Position numbers and translations under genes: made by a program
Shown here: in pieces, positions 27,123 to 35,632 of the stretch
How the letters are laid out: every line of letters begins with the position of its first letter
How positions within the stretch are numbered: the first letter of the stretch is position 1
Assembly: GCF_947495325.1 (NCBI RefSeq)
Contig: NZ_CANLYK010000001.1
Location: 372,001-436,000 of the forward strand
Origin: an uncultured Allomuricauda sp.
GTDB taxonomy: Bacteria > Bacteroidota > Bacteroidia > Flavobacteriales > Flavobacteriaceae
DNA: 64,000 bases
Direction: 5' to 3'
Notes under the pieces: generated by a model
What the model was told of the DNA's origin: nothing
What the model saw: the letters and a program-made list of their open reading frames with translations, nothing else
The model's database searches: none

Positions 27123-28175
27123 ATGAAGGCTACCTATAAAAAGTACATTCTTAATTTCAAAACACCTAGCGGAACATCACGCGGTGTAATGACCGAAAAG
27201 GAAACGTGGTTTCTTATTCTTGAAGATGACACTAATTTTGGAATAGGCGAATGTGGTATTCTAAAAGGTTTAAGTTGTGATGATGTTCCCAACTATGAAT
27301 CCAAGCTTTCTTGGGTTTGTGCAAATATTGGGTTGGGCAAGACAGCACTATTGAAGGAGCTAAAAGAATTTCCATCCATTCAATTTGGTATAGAGCAGGC
27401 TTTTTTGTCTTTAAATTCAGATAACCCATTTGAACTGTTTCCTTCGGAATTTACCAGGAATGAATCGGCCATTTCAATAAATGGTCTAATTTGGATGGGC
27501 AACGAAGCATTTATGCTCAAACAATTGGAACAGAAATTAACAGATGGTTTTGATTGTATTAAAATGAAAATCGGTGCCATTGATTTTAAAAAAGAAATAG
27601 CCATTCTAAAAACGATTCGCTCCAATTTCACTGAAAAGGAAATAGAACTACGTGTTGATGCAAATGGTGCTTTTTCTAAAGAGGATGCATTGGAAAAACT
27701 ACATCAATTATCAGAACATCAAATACACTCCATTGAGCAACCCGTTAAACCCAAACAATGGGATTTAATGGCGGAATTGTGCAAAGAGACCCCATTACCA
27801 ATCGCCTTGGACGAGGAATTAATTGGTATTTATGATGTAACAGAAAAGGAGAGATTGCTACAAACAATCCAACCACAATACATTATTTTAAAGCCAAGTT
27901 TGGTTGGAGGTTTTAGTGGCTCGCAAGAATGGATAGATTTGGCAAAAAAACATAATATAGATTGGTGGGTGACCAGTGCTTTGGAAAGCAATGTGGGCCT
28001 TAACGCCATTGCCCAATGGACATACACGTTGAATACCACTATGCCACAAGGCCTTGGAACGGGTAGTTTATACACAAACAATATTGATAGCCCGTTAGAA
28101 GTTGCCAATGGAAAGCTTTACTATCGAAAAGGGAAAAACTGGAAGACTAATTTAATAGAACATTTATGTACATAG
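27123..28175 (+). CDS. menC: o-Succinylbenzoate synthase MenC
   Basis: 350 residues, enolase superfamily. Catalytic and metal motifs in order: DCIKMKIGA (KxK), LRVDANGAF, HSIEQPVKPKQ, PIALDEEL and the second catalytic lysine in YIILKPSLVGG. These fit OSB synthases of Bacteroidota; a dipeptide epimerase is the main alternative, but the following menE makes MenC the better call. A TAAATTTG box (27105-27112) precedes the ATG by 10 nt. The 3' end overlaps the CPBP gene by 10 nt. Confidence 0.92.
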   Translation: MKATYKKYILNFKTPSGTSRGVMTEKETWFLILEDDTNFGIGECGILKGLSCDDVPNYESKLSWVCANIGLGKTALLKELKEFPSIQFGIEQAFLSLNSDNPFELFPSEFTRNESAISINGLIWMGNEAFMLKQLEQKLTDGFDCIKMKIGAIDFKKEIAILKTIRSNFTEKEIELRVDANGAFSKEDALEKLHQLSEHQIHSIEQPVKPKQWDLMAELCKETPLPIALDEELIGIYDVTEKERLLQTIQPQYIILKPSLVGGFSGSQEWIDLAKKHNIDWWVTSALESNVGLNAIAQWTYTLNTTMPQGLGTGSLYTNNIDSPLEVANGKLYYRKGKNWKTNLIEHLCT

Positions 28176-29104
28176 AACAAGGATATAAAGGAGACATTGG
28201 AATTTGGAAATACTTTATTATTCCAACCTGTTTCATTGGCTTTATGGTGCTTAATTATATTGCCACAATAAATTCTCCGATTAATGTTGAGGATACCATG
28301 CAGCAAATGATTGACCAATTGGGTTCCAATATAGTTTTGATAATTCTATTAGCTCCATTGGCGGTCGGCCTATTTATAGTTTTAGGTTGGACATACATTG
28401 TCCATAGACAATCCATTACGTCGTTGACAACATCAAGAAAAAAGATTGACTGGAAACGAATTTTCTTTGCCTTTGGATTATGGGGTGGAGTAACTATTCT
28501 ATTGACGGCTGTAGACATTTATTTTTCTCCGGATGATTATGTTTTCAATTTTAATATGTCCAAATTTATACCCCTGGCCATTATTGCAATCCTTTTAATT
28601 CCTATGCAAACTAGTTTTGAAGAGTATCTTTTTAGGGGGCATATGATGCAAGGATTGGGAATTCTCGCTAAAAATAGATGGGTACCCTTGGTAGTGACTT
28701 CAGTTTTGTTTGGGCTGATGCACATTGCAAACCCCGAAGTGGAAAAACTCGGTTATGGCATCATGATCTATTATATAGGAACTGGTTTTTTCTTAGGAAT
28801 ATTGACTTTAATGGATGAAGGGTTGGAATTGGCACTTGGTTTTCACGCCGCTAATAATTTGATTACTGCATTGCTGGTCACGGCAGATTGGACGGCTTTC
28901 CAAACTGATTCTATCTATCGAGATATTTCTGAACCTATTTTGGGTTGGGATGTTTTAATCCCCGTTTTTGTTGTCTTTCCAATTTTATTGTTCTTTTTTT
29001 CTAAAAAGTATGGCTGGAAGAATTGGAATGAAAAATTATTTGGCAAAGTATTGAGTAAGGATGAATTTGTAGCCCTTTCTGAGAATGAATCCGACCTGGC
29101 ATAG
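28166..29104 (+). CDS. CPBP family intramembrane glutamic protease
   Basis: 312 residues with about eight hydrophobic segments. The Abi/CPBP motifs are present: SFEEYLFRGHMMQGL (EExxxR), FGLMHIANPE and GFHAANNLIT. Such proteins are intramembrane metal- or glutamate-dependent proteases related to CAAX prenyl endopeptidases; substrate unknown. It overlaps menC at its start (10 nt) and menE at its end (20 nt), so it is translated as part of the men operon. Why a protease sits between menC and menE is not clear; the arrangement appears to be common in Flavobacteriia. Confidence 0.92.
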   Translation: MYIEQGYKGDIGIWKYFIIPTCFIGFMVLNYIATINSPINVEDTMQQMIDQLGSNIVLIILLAPLAVGLFIVLGWTYIVHRQSITSLTTSRKKIDWKRIFFAFGLWGGVTILLTAVDIYFSPDDYVFNFNMSKFIPLAIIAILLIPMQTSFEEYLFRGHMMQGLGILAKNRWVPLVVTSVLFGLMHIANPEVEKLGYGIMIYYIGTGFFLGILTLMDEGLELALGFHAANNLITALLVTADWTAFQTDSIYRDISEPILGWDVLIPVFVVFPILLFFFSKKYGWKNWNEKLFGKVLSKDEFVALSENESDLA

Positions 29105-30176
29105 TATTCATCCACATTTTAAACTGAATGGTGTTCATTATAAATATGAGGATCTAACAGAAATTGGATATAGTCTTATAAAAGAAGGCAAACCATTTGA
29201 AGGTTTAATAGGTGATTTTTTATTGGATTGGATAAGTGAATCTCCAACTTTGGAAGTTCTTACCTCAGGTTCAACAGGAAAACCAAAGAAAATCGTGCTC
29301 AAAAAAGAGCATATGGTCAATTCGGCAATGGCCACCGGAAGCCATTTTAATATGGATTCTAAAAAGAAAGCATTACTCTGTTTGCCTTGTTCAGGAATTG
29401 CAGGGAAAATGATGTTGCTACGTGCTATGGTTTTGGGTTGGGAATTGGACTATATGGAACCATCTTCAGAACCTTTGGCAAATACAACCAAAGTATATGA
29501 CTTTTCTGCAATGGTGCCTCTACAGGCAGAAAAATCCTTGAAAAAACTGTCTCAAATAAAAACACTGCTCATAGGTGGTGTTTCAATCTCGCCTGATCTA
29601 AAAGAAAAGCTGTACTCCGTTCCAAGCAATATATTTGAAACGTATGGAATGACGGAGACCATTACCCATATTGCCGTAAAACGAATTGATGATAGCTTTG
29701 TCAGGTCGAGCGCAGTCGAGACCTACTTCAATACACTCCCTAACATAAAAGTTTCAACAGATGAAAGAGGTTGCTTAGTTATAGATGCACCTACCATTGC
29801 CAATGCAAAGGTGGTAACCAATGATATCGTTGAACTTATTGATGAAACCCATTTTAAATGGCTGGGGAGATATGACTCGATCATAAATTCTGGAGGAGTA
29901 AAACTTATCCCAGAACAAATAGAGGAAAAATTATCTAAAATCATCACGTCCCGTTTTTTTATAGCAGGTATTCCAGATGAAGCGTTAGGGCAGAAATTAG
30001 TTTTATTGGTAGAAGTTGAAAATTTGGACAAGGAAGCACTACTACAAAAAATTAAAGCATTGGATTCAATAACTAGGTATGAGGTTCCAAAAGAAATATA
30101 TAACATATCATCTTTTATTGAAACTAAAAGCAACAAGGTAAATCGTTCCAAAACAATGGAAACCTTATTTGGATAA
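29085..30176 (+). CDS. menE: o-Succinylbenzoate-CoA ligase MenE (short form)
   Basis: 363 residues, an AMP-binding enzyme. P-loop-like VLTSGSTGKPKKIVL, TYGMTETITHIA, GRYDSIINSGGVKLIPEQIE and the C-terminal catalytic lysine in ETKSNKVNRSK. It is shorter than the ~450-500 residue enzymes of other phyla, which is usual for Bacteroidota MenE. It activates OSB to OSB-CoA. A 22-nt palindromic sequence at 29703-29724 lies within the coding region, encoding a segment around SSAVET. Confidence 0.92.
   Translation: MNPTWHSIHPHFKLNGVHYKYEDLTEIGYSLIKEGKPFEGLIGDFLLDWISESPTLEVLTSGSTGKPKKIVLKKEHMVNSAMATGSHFNMDSKKKALLCLPCSGIAGKMMLLRAMVLGWELDYMEPSSEPLANTTKVYDFSAMVPLQAEKSLKKLSQIKTLLIGGVSISPDLKEKLYSVPSNIFETYGMTETITHIAVKRIDDSFVRSSAVETYFNTLPNIKVSTDERGCLVIDAPTIANAKVVTNDIVELIDETHFKWLGRYDSIINSGGVKLIPEQIEEKLSKIITSRFFIAGIPDEALGQKLVLLVEVENLDKEALLQKIKALDSITRYEVPKEIYNISSFIETKSNKVNRSKTMETLFG
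29703..29724. repeat. Short palindromic repeat inside menE
   Basis: AGGTC at 29703-29707 and GACCT at 29720-29724 bracket GAGCGCAGTCGA. Sequences with the core TCGAGCGCAGTCGAGA are, from memory, a common interspersed repeat in Flavobacteriaceae genomes, normally between genes. Here it is in frame and adds about 7 residues to MenE. No second copy was seen in this window. Confidence 0.45.
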
Positions 30177-30287
30177 ACTCATTCAAAAGGAGCATTCACT
30201 TTAAAATTATACCCTTAAACTAATTTCCGGTTTTTTCATTTTGTAATTGATAATAGGTTAGCGGTAAATCTAAAAACCACTTCAATT

Positions 30288-32372
30288 ATGAAAAATTTAA
30301 TCATTCTTTTTATCGTATTCTCGACATTCCAAGTAACTGCACAAACAAATACTATTACTGGAGTGGTAACTGATACTAGCAACCAACCTTTACCTGGTGT
30401 AAACGTAATGGTTGAAGGTACTTCCCAAGGTACACAAACTGATTTTGATGGAAAGTACAGCATCGTTGCCTACCAAGGACAAACTTTGGTTTTCAACTAT
30501 GTTGGATTTAAAGCTTCCAAGGTTAAAATAGGTGTCAGTAAGGTTATAAATGTAAGCATGGAAGAAGATACACAAGCACTTGAGGAAGTGGTTATTGTAG
30601 CATATGGTTCAAATGTGTCTTCGCATAAAAGTCCTCCATCCCCCGCACAAATAAAGCGAAAGAAACAAAAGGCATATCATAACTCCATCTCACAAGCTTT
30701 GCAGGGAAGGACTGCTGGAATACAAATAACCAATAGTGCTGTTCCCAATGTCAGAATAAGAGGTATAGGTTCCATTAGTGCTGAAAAAGAACCACTTTAT
30801 ATTGTTGATGGAGTTCCTATTAAAAAAATCAACAATGGGGTTGTTTCAAAAATAAGACCTGAGGATATTGACAAAGTAAATGTTTATAAAGGCGCAAAGG
30901 CAAAACAACTTTTTGGCTCATCAGCAAGGAACGGATGTGTAGTGATAACCACCAAAAATGGAAATTATCAAATTCAGAATGATGAAAATTATGCAGAGCT
31001 AACAGAGAACAAGTTTGAACACGTTGCTTTGAGTCCCCTATCAACATTTTCGATTGATGTTGATAAGGCTTCCTATAGCAATGTTAGAAGAATGATCAAC
31101 AATGGCCAGCAGATTCCTGTGGACGCAGTCAAAGTTGAAGAAATGATAAACTATTTCAATTATGATTACCCTCAACCTACAGAACATCCATTTTCAATCA
31201 ACACTGAAGTTGTACAAACCCCTTGGAACAAAAACACCAAATTGGTGCGGATAGGATTGCAGGGAAAGTCATATACTGATGAAGAACTACCACCTTCAAA
31301 TCTAACTTTTTTAATAGATGTATCCGGTTCTATGGGTAGTGCAAACAAATTACCCTTATTAAAATCAGCTTTTAAGCTTTTGGTAAATCAATTACGTGAA
31401 AAGGATAGAGTTGCTATAATTGTCTATGCTGGTGCTGCTGGTGAGGTTTTAAAACCAACACGCGGCAACAAAAAGGAGGAAATAATAAATGCCTTGGAAA
31501 ACCTGGAATCAGGAGGGTCAACTTCTGGCGGTGCAGGTATTGAACTTGCCTATAAACTGGCACAAAAGAACTTCATTAAAAATGGAAATAATCGTGTGAT
31601 ATTGGCTACAGATGGTGATTTCAATTTAGGTCCGTCAAGTGATAAGGCCATGGTTGAATTGATTGAGGAAAAAAGAAAAACAGGAGTATTCTTATCAGTT
31701 TTGGGTTTTGGGATGGGAAATTACAAAGATTCCAAAATGGAAAAACTTGCAGATAAGGGCAACGGCAACCATGCATATATTGATACCATGCAAGAGGCAC
31801 AAAAGGTTTTTGGGCAAGAGTTTGGTGGCACATTATATACTATAGCTAAAGATGTTAAGATTCAGGTTGAGTTTAACCCACAAGCCGTCAAAGGATACAG
31901 ATTAATAGGATATGAGAACAGATTGTTGGATGACGAAGATTTTATTGATGATACCAAAGATGCTGGGGAATTGGGTAGTGGCCATACGGTAACAGCACTA
32001 TATGAGGTCATTCCATCTGGAGTGGATAGCCCTTACCTTAAAGAAGTACATGATTTAAAATATTCCGATACAACTATTAAAGGCAATCCAGATGAATTCT
32101 TAACTGTAAAATTCAGATATAAAAAACCTGATGGCTCCGTAAGCACTGAGATAAATCAAGTATTGAAAAACGAAATGGAAACCATTTCTCCTGACTTCAG
32201 CTTTGCAGCATCAGTTGCACTGTTTGGGCTTCACCTAAGGAAATCGCAGTATACAAACAATACTACTTTAAATGATGTAATCGTTTTAGCCGAAAATGGA
32301 ATGGCAAATGATCCACAAGGATATAAAGCGGAGTTTGTACGGCTCGTAAAATCGTATATGGACAGTATGTAA
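30288..32372 (+). CDS. VWA-domain protein with carboxypeptidase-like and TonB-plug domains
   Basis: 694 residues. Order: signal peptide (IILFIVFSTFQVTAQ), carboxypeptidase-regulatory-like domain (about 22-105: GVVTDTSNQPLPGVNVMVEG), the EEVVIVAYG box, a plug-like domain (about 140-235: IVDGVPIKKI ... VYKGAKAKQLFGSSA), a VWA N-terminal extension (FSIDVDKASYSNVRRMIN), a VWA domain with MIDAS DVSGSMGS (Asp near 344) and TDGDFNLG, then a DUF3520-type C-terminus. The VWA part is related to YfbK-like proteins. The receptor barrel is absent. It is probably an outer-membrane-associated or periplasmic adhesion/scaffold protein; function unknown. Confidence 0.9.
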   Translation: MKNLIILFIVFSTFQVTAQTNTITGVVTDTSNQPLPGVNVMVEGTSQGTQTDFDGKYSIVAYQGQTLVFNYVGFKASKVKIGVSKVINVSMEEDTQALEEVVIVAYGSNVSSHKSPPSPAQIKRKKQKAYHNSISQALQGRTAGIQITNSAVPNVRIRGIGSISAEKEPLYIVDGVPIKKINNGVVSKIRPEDIDKVNVYKGAKAKQLFGSSARNGCVVITTKNGNYQIQNDENYAELTENKFEHVALSPLSTFSIDVDKASYSNVRRMINNGQQIPVDAVKVEEMINYFNYDYPQPTEHPFSINTEVVQTPWNKNTKLVRIGLQGKSYTDEELPPSNLTFLIDVSGSMGSANKLPLLKSAFKLLVNQLREKDRVAIIVYAGAAGEVLKPTRGNKKEEIINALENLESGGSTSGGAGIELAYKLAQKNFIKNGNNRVILATDGDFNLGPSSDKAMVELIEEKRKTGVFLSVLGFGMGNYKDSKMEKLADKGNGNHAYIDTMQEAQKVFGQEFGGTLYTIAKDVKIQVEFNPQAVKGYRLIGYENRLLDDEDFIDDTKDAGELGSGHTVTALYEVIPSGVDSPYLKEVHDLKYSDTTIKGNPDEFLTVKFRYKKPDGSVSTEINQVLKNEMETISPDFSFAASVALFGLHLRKSQYTNNTTLNDVIVLAENGMANDPQGYKAEFVRLVKSYMDSM

Positions 32373-32375
32373 ATT

Positions 32376-32399
32376 AAAGTGCCTTTGGGCACTTTTTTT
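32376..32399 (+). terminator. Terminator after the VWA/plug protein gene
   Basis: AAAGTGCC (32376-32383) with GGCACTTT (32388-32395), loop TTTG, T run to 32399. Confidence 0.9.
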
Positions 32400-32437
32400 A
32401 TGCATAAAATGATGTATTTTCAAGGAAAAGATTTTAA

Positions 32438-33784
32438 ATGAAAAATTCTATACGCTGTTTTTTCCTTCTTCTTTCCCCAATTTTAGTTGCACAGCAAATT
32501 CTTCCAGAAAAAGAAAGGGCTAGGGTAGTGGATGAAATTTTGGAAGAGCGCTTCAACACCTTGCTTCCAGAATTGATGGATCAGACCGAGATCGATATGT
32601 GGATTGTAATTTCACGAGAGTACAATGAAGACCCAGTGCTAAAAACAATGCTACCAGCCACTTGGTTGAACGCAAGACGAAGGACAATACTGCTCTTTTA
32701 TCGTAATAAAGAGAAGAATACTATTGATAAACTGGCCGTAGCCCGGTACAATGTAGGCAAGAGTATAGCATCTGCATGGGATAAAGAAAAAGAACCCAAT
32801 CAATGGAAACGTTTGATGCAACTGATAGTAGAACGTAATCCTAAAACAATTGGGATCAATTTTTCCAAAGACCACAATATTGCCGATGGTTTGGATAAGA
32901 CGGATTATGATGAGTTTATGGCAAATCTTCCCAAGGCATATCGTTCTAAGGTAACATCGGCGGAGCAATTGGCAGTCAGATGGATTGAGACACGTACCAA
33001 TCGCGAAATGATAATCTACAATCAGTTGGTAGATATTACCCACGATATTATTGCCGAAGCCTTTTCCGAAAAAGTAATCACCCCAGGAGTTACAACAACA
33101 ACAGAAGTAGAGTGGTGGATGCGCCAGAAGGTGACGGATTTGGGCCTGGAAACCTGGTTTCACCCTACAGTGGATGTGCAACGCACCAGCGAAGAACTTG
33201 TTGGGCATCTCTATTCATTCTCCGGTAGGCCGGATGATTTGATTATACAGCCAGGTGATTTACTGCATTGTGATTTTGGAATCACCTATTTACGGCTAAA
33301 TACCGATTGTCAGGAACTGGCCTATGTGTTAAAACCCAATGAAAAAGAAGCACCAATGTTTTTAGTAAATGCATTGAAAGATGGGAACCGTGTCCAAGAC
33401 TTTTTAACACAAAACATGGTTACTGGAAGAACAGGAAACGAAATTTTGGCCAAGTCCCTACAAGAAGCAAAAGATGAGGGTCTACGACCTGCAATTTACA
33501 CCCATCCGTTGGGAAGCTATGGACATTCGGCCGGAACAACAATTGGTATGTGGGATTCGCAAGGTGGGGTCATGAAAGATGATGGTGAAAACTATCCACT
33601 TAACCCAAATACAGTGTATGCAATAGAACTAAATACAACAGTCAACATACCGGAATGGAAAAGAGATATTCGCATTATGTTGGAAGAAGCTGGTTTCTAC
33701 GGTAAAGGCGGTTTTCGTTATGTAAATGGAAGGCAGACAGAACTGTTGTTGATTCCAAGAATTAAGGAATATTTAAGAGATTGA
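32438..33784 (+). CDS. Secreted M24 family metallopeptidase (Xaa-Pro aminopeptidase type)
   Basis: 448 residues with a signal peptide (IRCFFLLLSPILVAQ). The pita-bread fold ligands are visible: LLHCDFGITYLRLNTDCQ (two Asp), the histidine region HPLGSYGHSAGT, and two Glu regions YAIELNTTV and IRIMLEEAGF. It removes N-terminal residues ahead of proline or acts as a related periplasmic aminopeptidase. It stands alone after a terminator. Family certain; substrate not. Confidence 0.9.
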   Translation: MKNSIRCFFLLLSPILVAQQILPEKERARVVDEILEERFNTLLPELMDQTEIDMWIVISREYNEDPVLKTMLPATWLNARRRTILLFYRNKEKNTIDKLAVARYNVGKSIASAWDKEKEPNQWKRLMQLIVERNPKTIGINFSKDHNIADGLDKTDYDEFMANLPKAYRSKVTSAEQLAVRWIETRTNREMIIYNQLVDITHDIIAEAFSEKVITPGVTTTTEVEWWMRQKVTDLGLETWFHPTVDVQRTSEELVGHLYSFSGRPDDLIIQPGDLLHCDFGITYLRLNTDCQELAYVLKPNEKEAPMFLVNALKDGNRVQDFLTQNMVTGRTGNEILAKSLQEAKDEGLRPAIYTHPLGSYGHSAGTTIGMWDSQGGVMKDDGENYPLNPNTVYAIELNTTVNIPEWKRDIRIMLEEAGFYGKGGFRYVNGRQTELLLIPRIKEYLRD

Positions 33785-33867
33785 AAATATGTTTTTATTA
33801 GCTTTTAAAGTAAATTTAAGTTGTTGATAGCTAAGCAAATAATTCATATAAATTTAAATTGAATCGG

Positions 33868-35631
33868 ATGAGGACACTAGCCATATTCTTATTTTCTTTC
33901 CTTACTTTTTCCCTTAGTTTTTCACAAGAGAGAAAAATAACAGGCAAAATAACCGTTGGGGAGAAACCGTTATCAGAGGTGATTATTAAAAATTTAGATA
34001 CTGGCCTGTCGTCTATTACTGATAAAAATGGGAAGTATACCATAATTGCAAATAAGGGTGAAGTTTTAGAATACACTGAAACTGCCATGAAGACAGTGAG
34101 AATAAGGGTTGAAGATGTTACTAAGGTTTTAAATCTTGCCATGCAATACAATGCAACCCAATTGGATGAGGTGGTACTAGTTGAAGATTTAAAGAAAAGG
34201 TCACCTGAAAAGTATTTGGAAAGCCAGTATTTAAAGAATGATAAAATCATTTATACGAGATACGGTTACATGGATGCATCTGTGTCACCTGTCAATATTC
34301 AAGTAATATCTGGAAAACGGTTGGGTCTTAGCGGAACGTGTTTTTTAAATTTATTGGAATCAAGGTTCCCTAACTTGATTGTACAAGGCGATTGCGCCAG
34401 AGGAGCTATTGTAACTACTAGAAGAGGTATTGGTTTTGGAAATTCCAATGGATTTGTTTCTGACGCTATAGGTGACAACCCCAATGGTGTAATTTTTGAT
34501 GTCGATGGGCAGATATTCCGCGAAGCACCAACATGGTTGTTCTCTACTGATATAGAACGTATAGCATTTATCAATGGAAGGTCAAATGCAAGCTTTTATA
34601 GTGTTCTTGGAGCTAGTGCTGTAATAATCATCAACACAATACATTCCATCCCTATCGGCCTTAACAAAGGCAATGTTGTTTTAAAGGACTCAAAAATGAT
34701 ATTTTCGGTATTGGATAAAGAACAAGTTCGTACAAATTGGCCAAACTATTTAAAGGAACTCCATGCATCATCGTCCTACGAACAAGCTAAAAAAGTTTAT
34801 GACAAACTAAAAGACCGTCATTCGGGATCTGCATTCTTTTTTTTGGATGCCTATCGTTATTTCCATGATAATTGGAATGAGAAAGAATATGCCGATACAA
34901 TTATTAATGACAATATTTTTAGATTTCAGGATAATCCAGTACATCTAAAAGCCTTGGCGTATATCTACGATGGTCAAAATAGATTCAAAATGTCCAACAG
35001 AATTTATAAAGAAGTATTCATTCTAAGACCAAATTATACCCAAAGCTATTATGATATGGCCAATAGCTATTTAAACATAAATGAGCCAGAAAAGGCAGTT
35101 TCCATTTATGCACGATATGACTATTTACTGACAGAAGGATTTATGCAAGCCGATGTTCTTGGCTTTTCACCTATTATTAAAAGGGATTACGAAAACCTTA
35201 TTTTTTTAAATGATATCGATAATGCCATGGTAGATGATGTAGAAAATAATCTAAGAGGAAAAACAAGAGTGACCTTTGAGTGGAGTGATAGCGAAGCTGA
35301 ATTTGAAATAAGTTTTATCAATGCTAAAAAACATTTTAGCAAGTTTACGCATAATATAGCCGATAATGCGGATAAGGTGCTACGTTCAAAAGATTATGGA
35401 TACAGTATTTTTGAACGTTTTTTGGAGAGTTCCACAACTGATGACTGGACGATATATGCTACTTATTTAGGAAATAAAAGTTTGACTCCAAGCTATCTTA
35501 AAGTAACATTGTTTCATAATTACGGAGAAAAAAATCAAAGAAAAGAGGTACAGACTTTTAAACTATTCATAAAAAATAAGACCAAGGAATTAATTAGAGT
35601 GAAAAACAATGAAACGCTGGTTATGCAATAA
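33868..35631 (+). CDS. Carboxypeptidase-like/plug-domain protein with TPR segment
   Basis: 587 residues from ATG 33868 (a TTG 9 nt upstream is less likely). Signal peptide (LAIFLFSFLTFSLSFSQ); carboxypeptidase-regulatory-like domain (about 22-95: GKITVGEKPLSEVIIKN); a plug-like domain (about 130-270: GVIFDVDGQIFREAP, INGRSNASFYSVLGASAV); TPR-like helices (about 300-430: YYDMANSYLNINEPEKAVS); and a C-terminal region of unknown fold. No beta-barrel. Probably periplasmic or on the outer membrane. It is followed directly by another carboxypeptidase-like-domain gene, likely an operon. Confidence 0.78.
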   Translation: MRTLAIFLFSFLTFSLSFSQERKITGKITVGEKPLSEVIIKNLDTGLSSITDKNGKYTIIANKGEVLEYTETAMKTVRIRVEDVTKVLNLAMQYNATQLDEVVLVEDLKKRSPEKYLESQYLKNDKIIYTRYGYMDASVSPVNIQVISGKRLGLSGTCFLNLLESRFPNLIVQGDCARGAIVTTRRGIGFGNSNGFVSDAIGDNPNGVIFDVDGQIFREAPTWLFSTDIERIAFINGRSNASFYSVLGASAVIIINTIHSIPIGLNKGNVVLKDSKMIFSVLDKEQVRTNWPNYLKELHASSSYEQAKKVYDKLKDRHSGSAFFFLDAYRYFHDNWNEKEYADTIINDNIFRFQDNPVHLKALAYIYDGQNRFKMSNRIYKEVFILRPNYTQSYYDMANSYLNINEPEKAVSIYARYDYLLTEGFMQADVLGFSPIIKRDYENLIFLNDIDNAMVDDVENNLRGKTRVTFEWSDSEAEFEISFINAKKHFSKFTHNIADNADKVLRSKDYGYSIFERFLESSTTDDWTIYATYLGNKSLTPSYLKVTLFHNYGEKNQRKEVQTFKLFIKNKTKELIRVKNNETLVMQ

Positions 35632-35632
35632 A

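Noticed and set aside
32651..33208. 185-codon open frame antisense to the M24 peptidase gene
   Set aside because: It lies wholly inside a well-supported gene, its protein is rich in Cys/His/Phe in a non-natural pattern, and it has no promoter or start context. It is a shadow frame. The same holds for the antisense frames over ettA (40408-40725), menE (29723-30151) and others.
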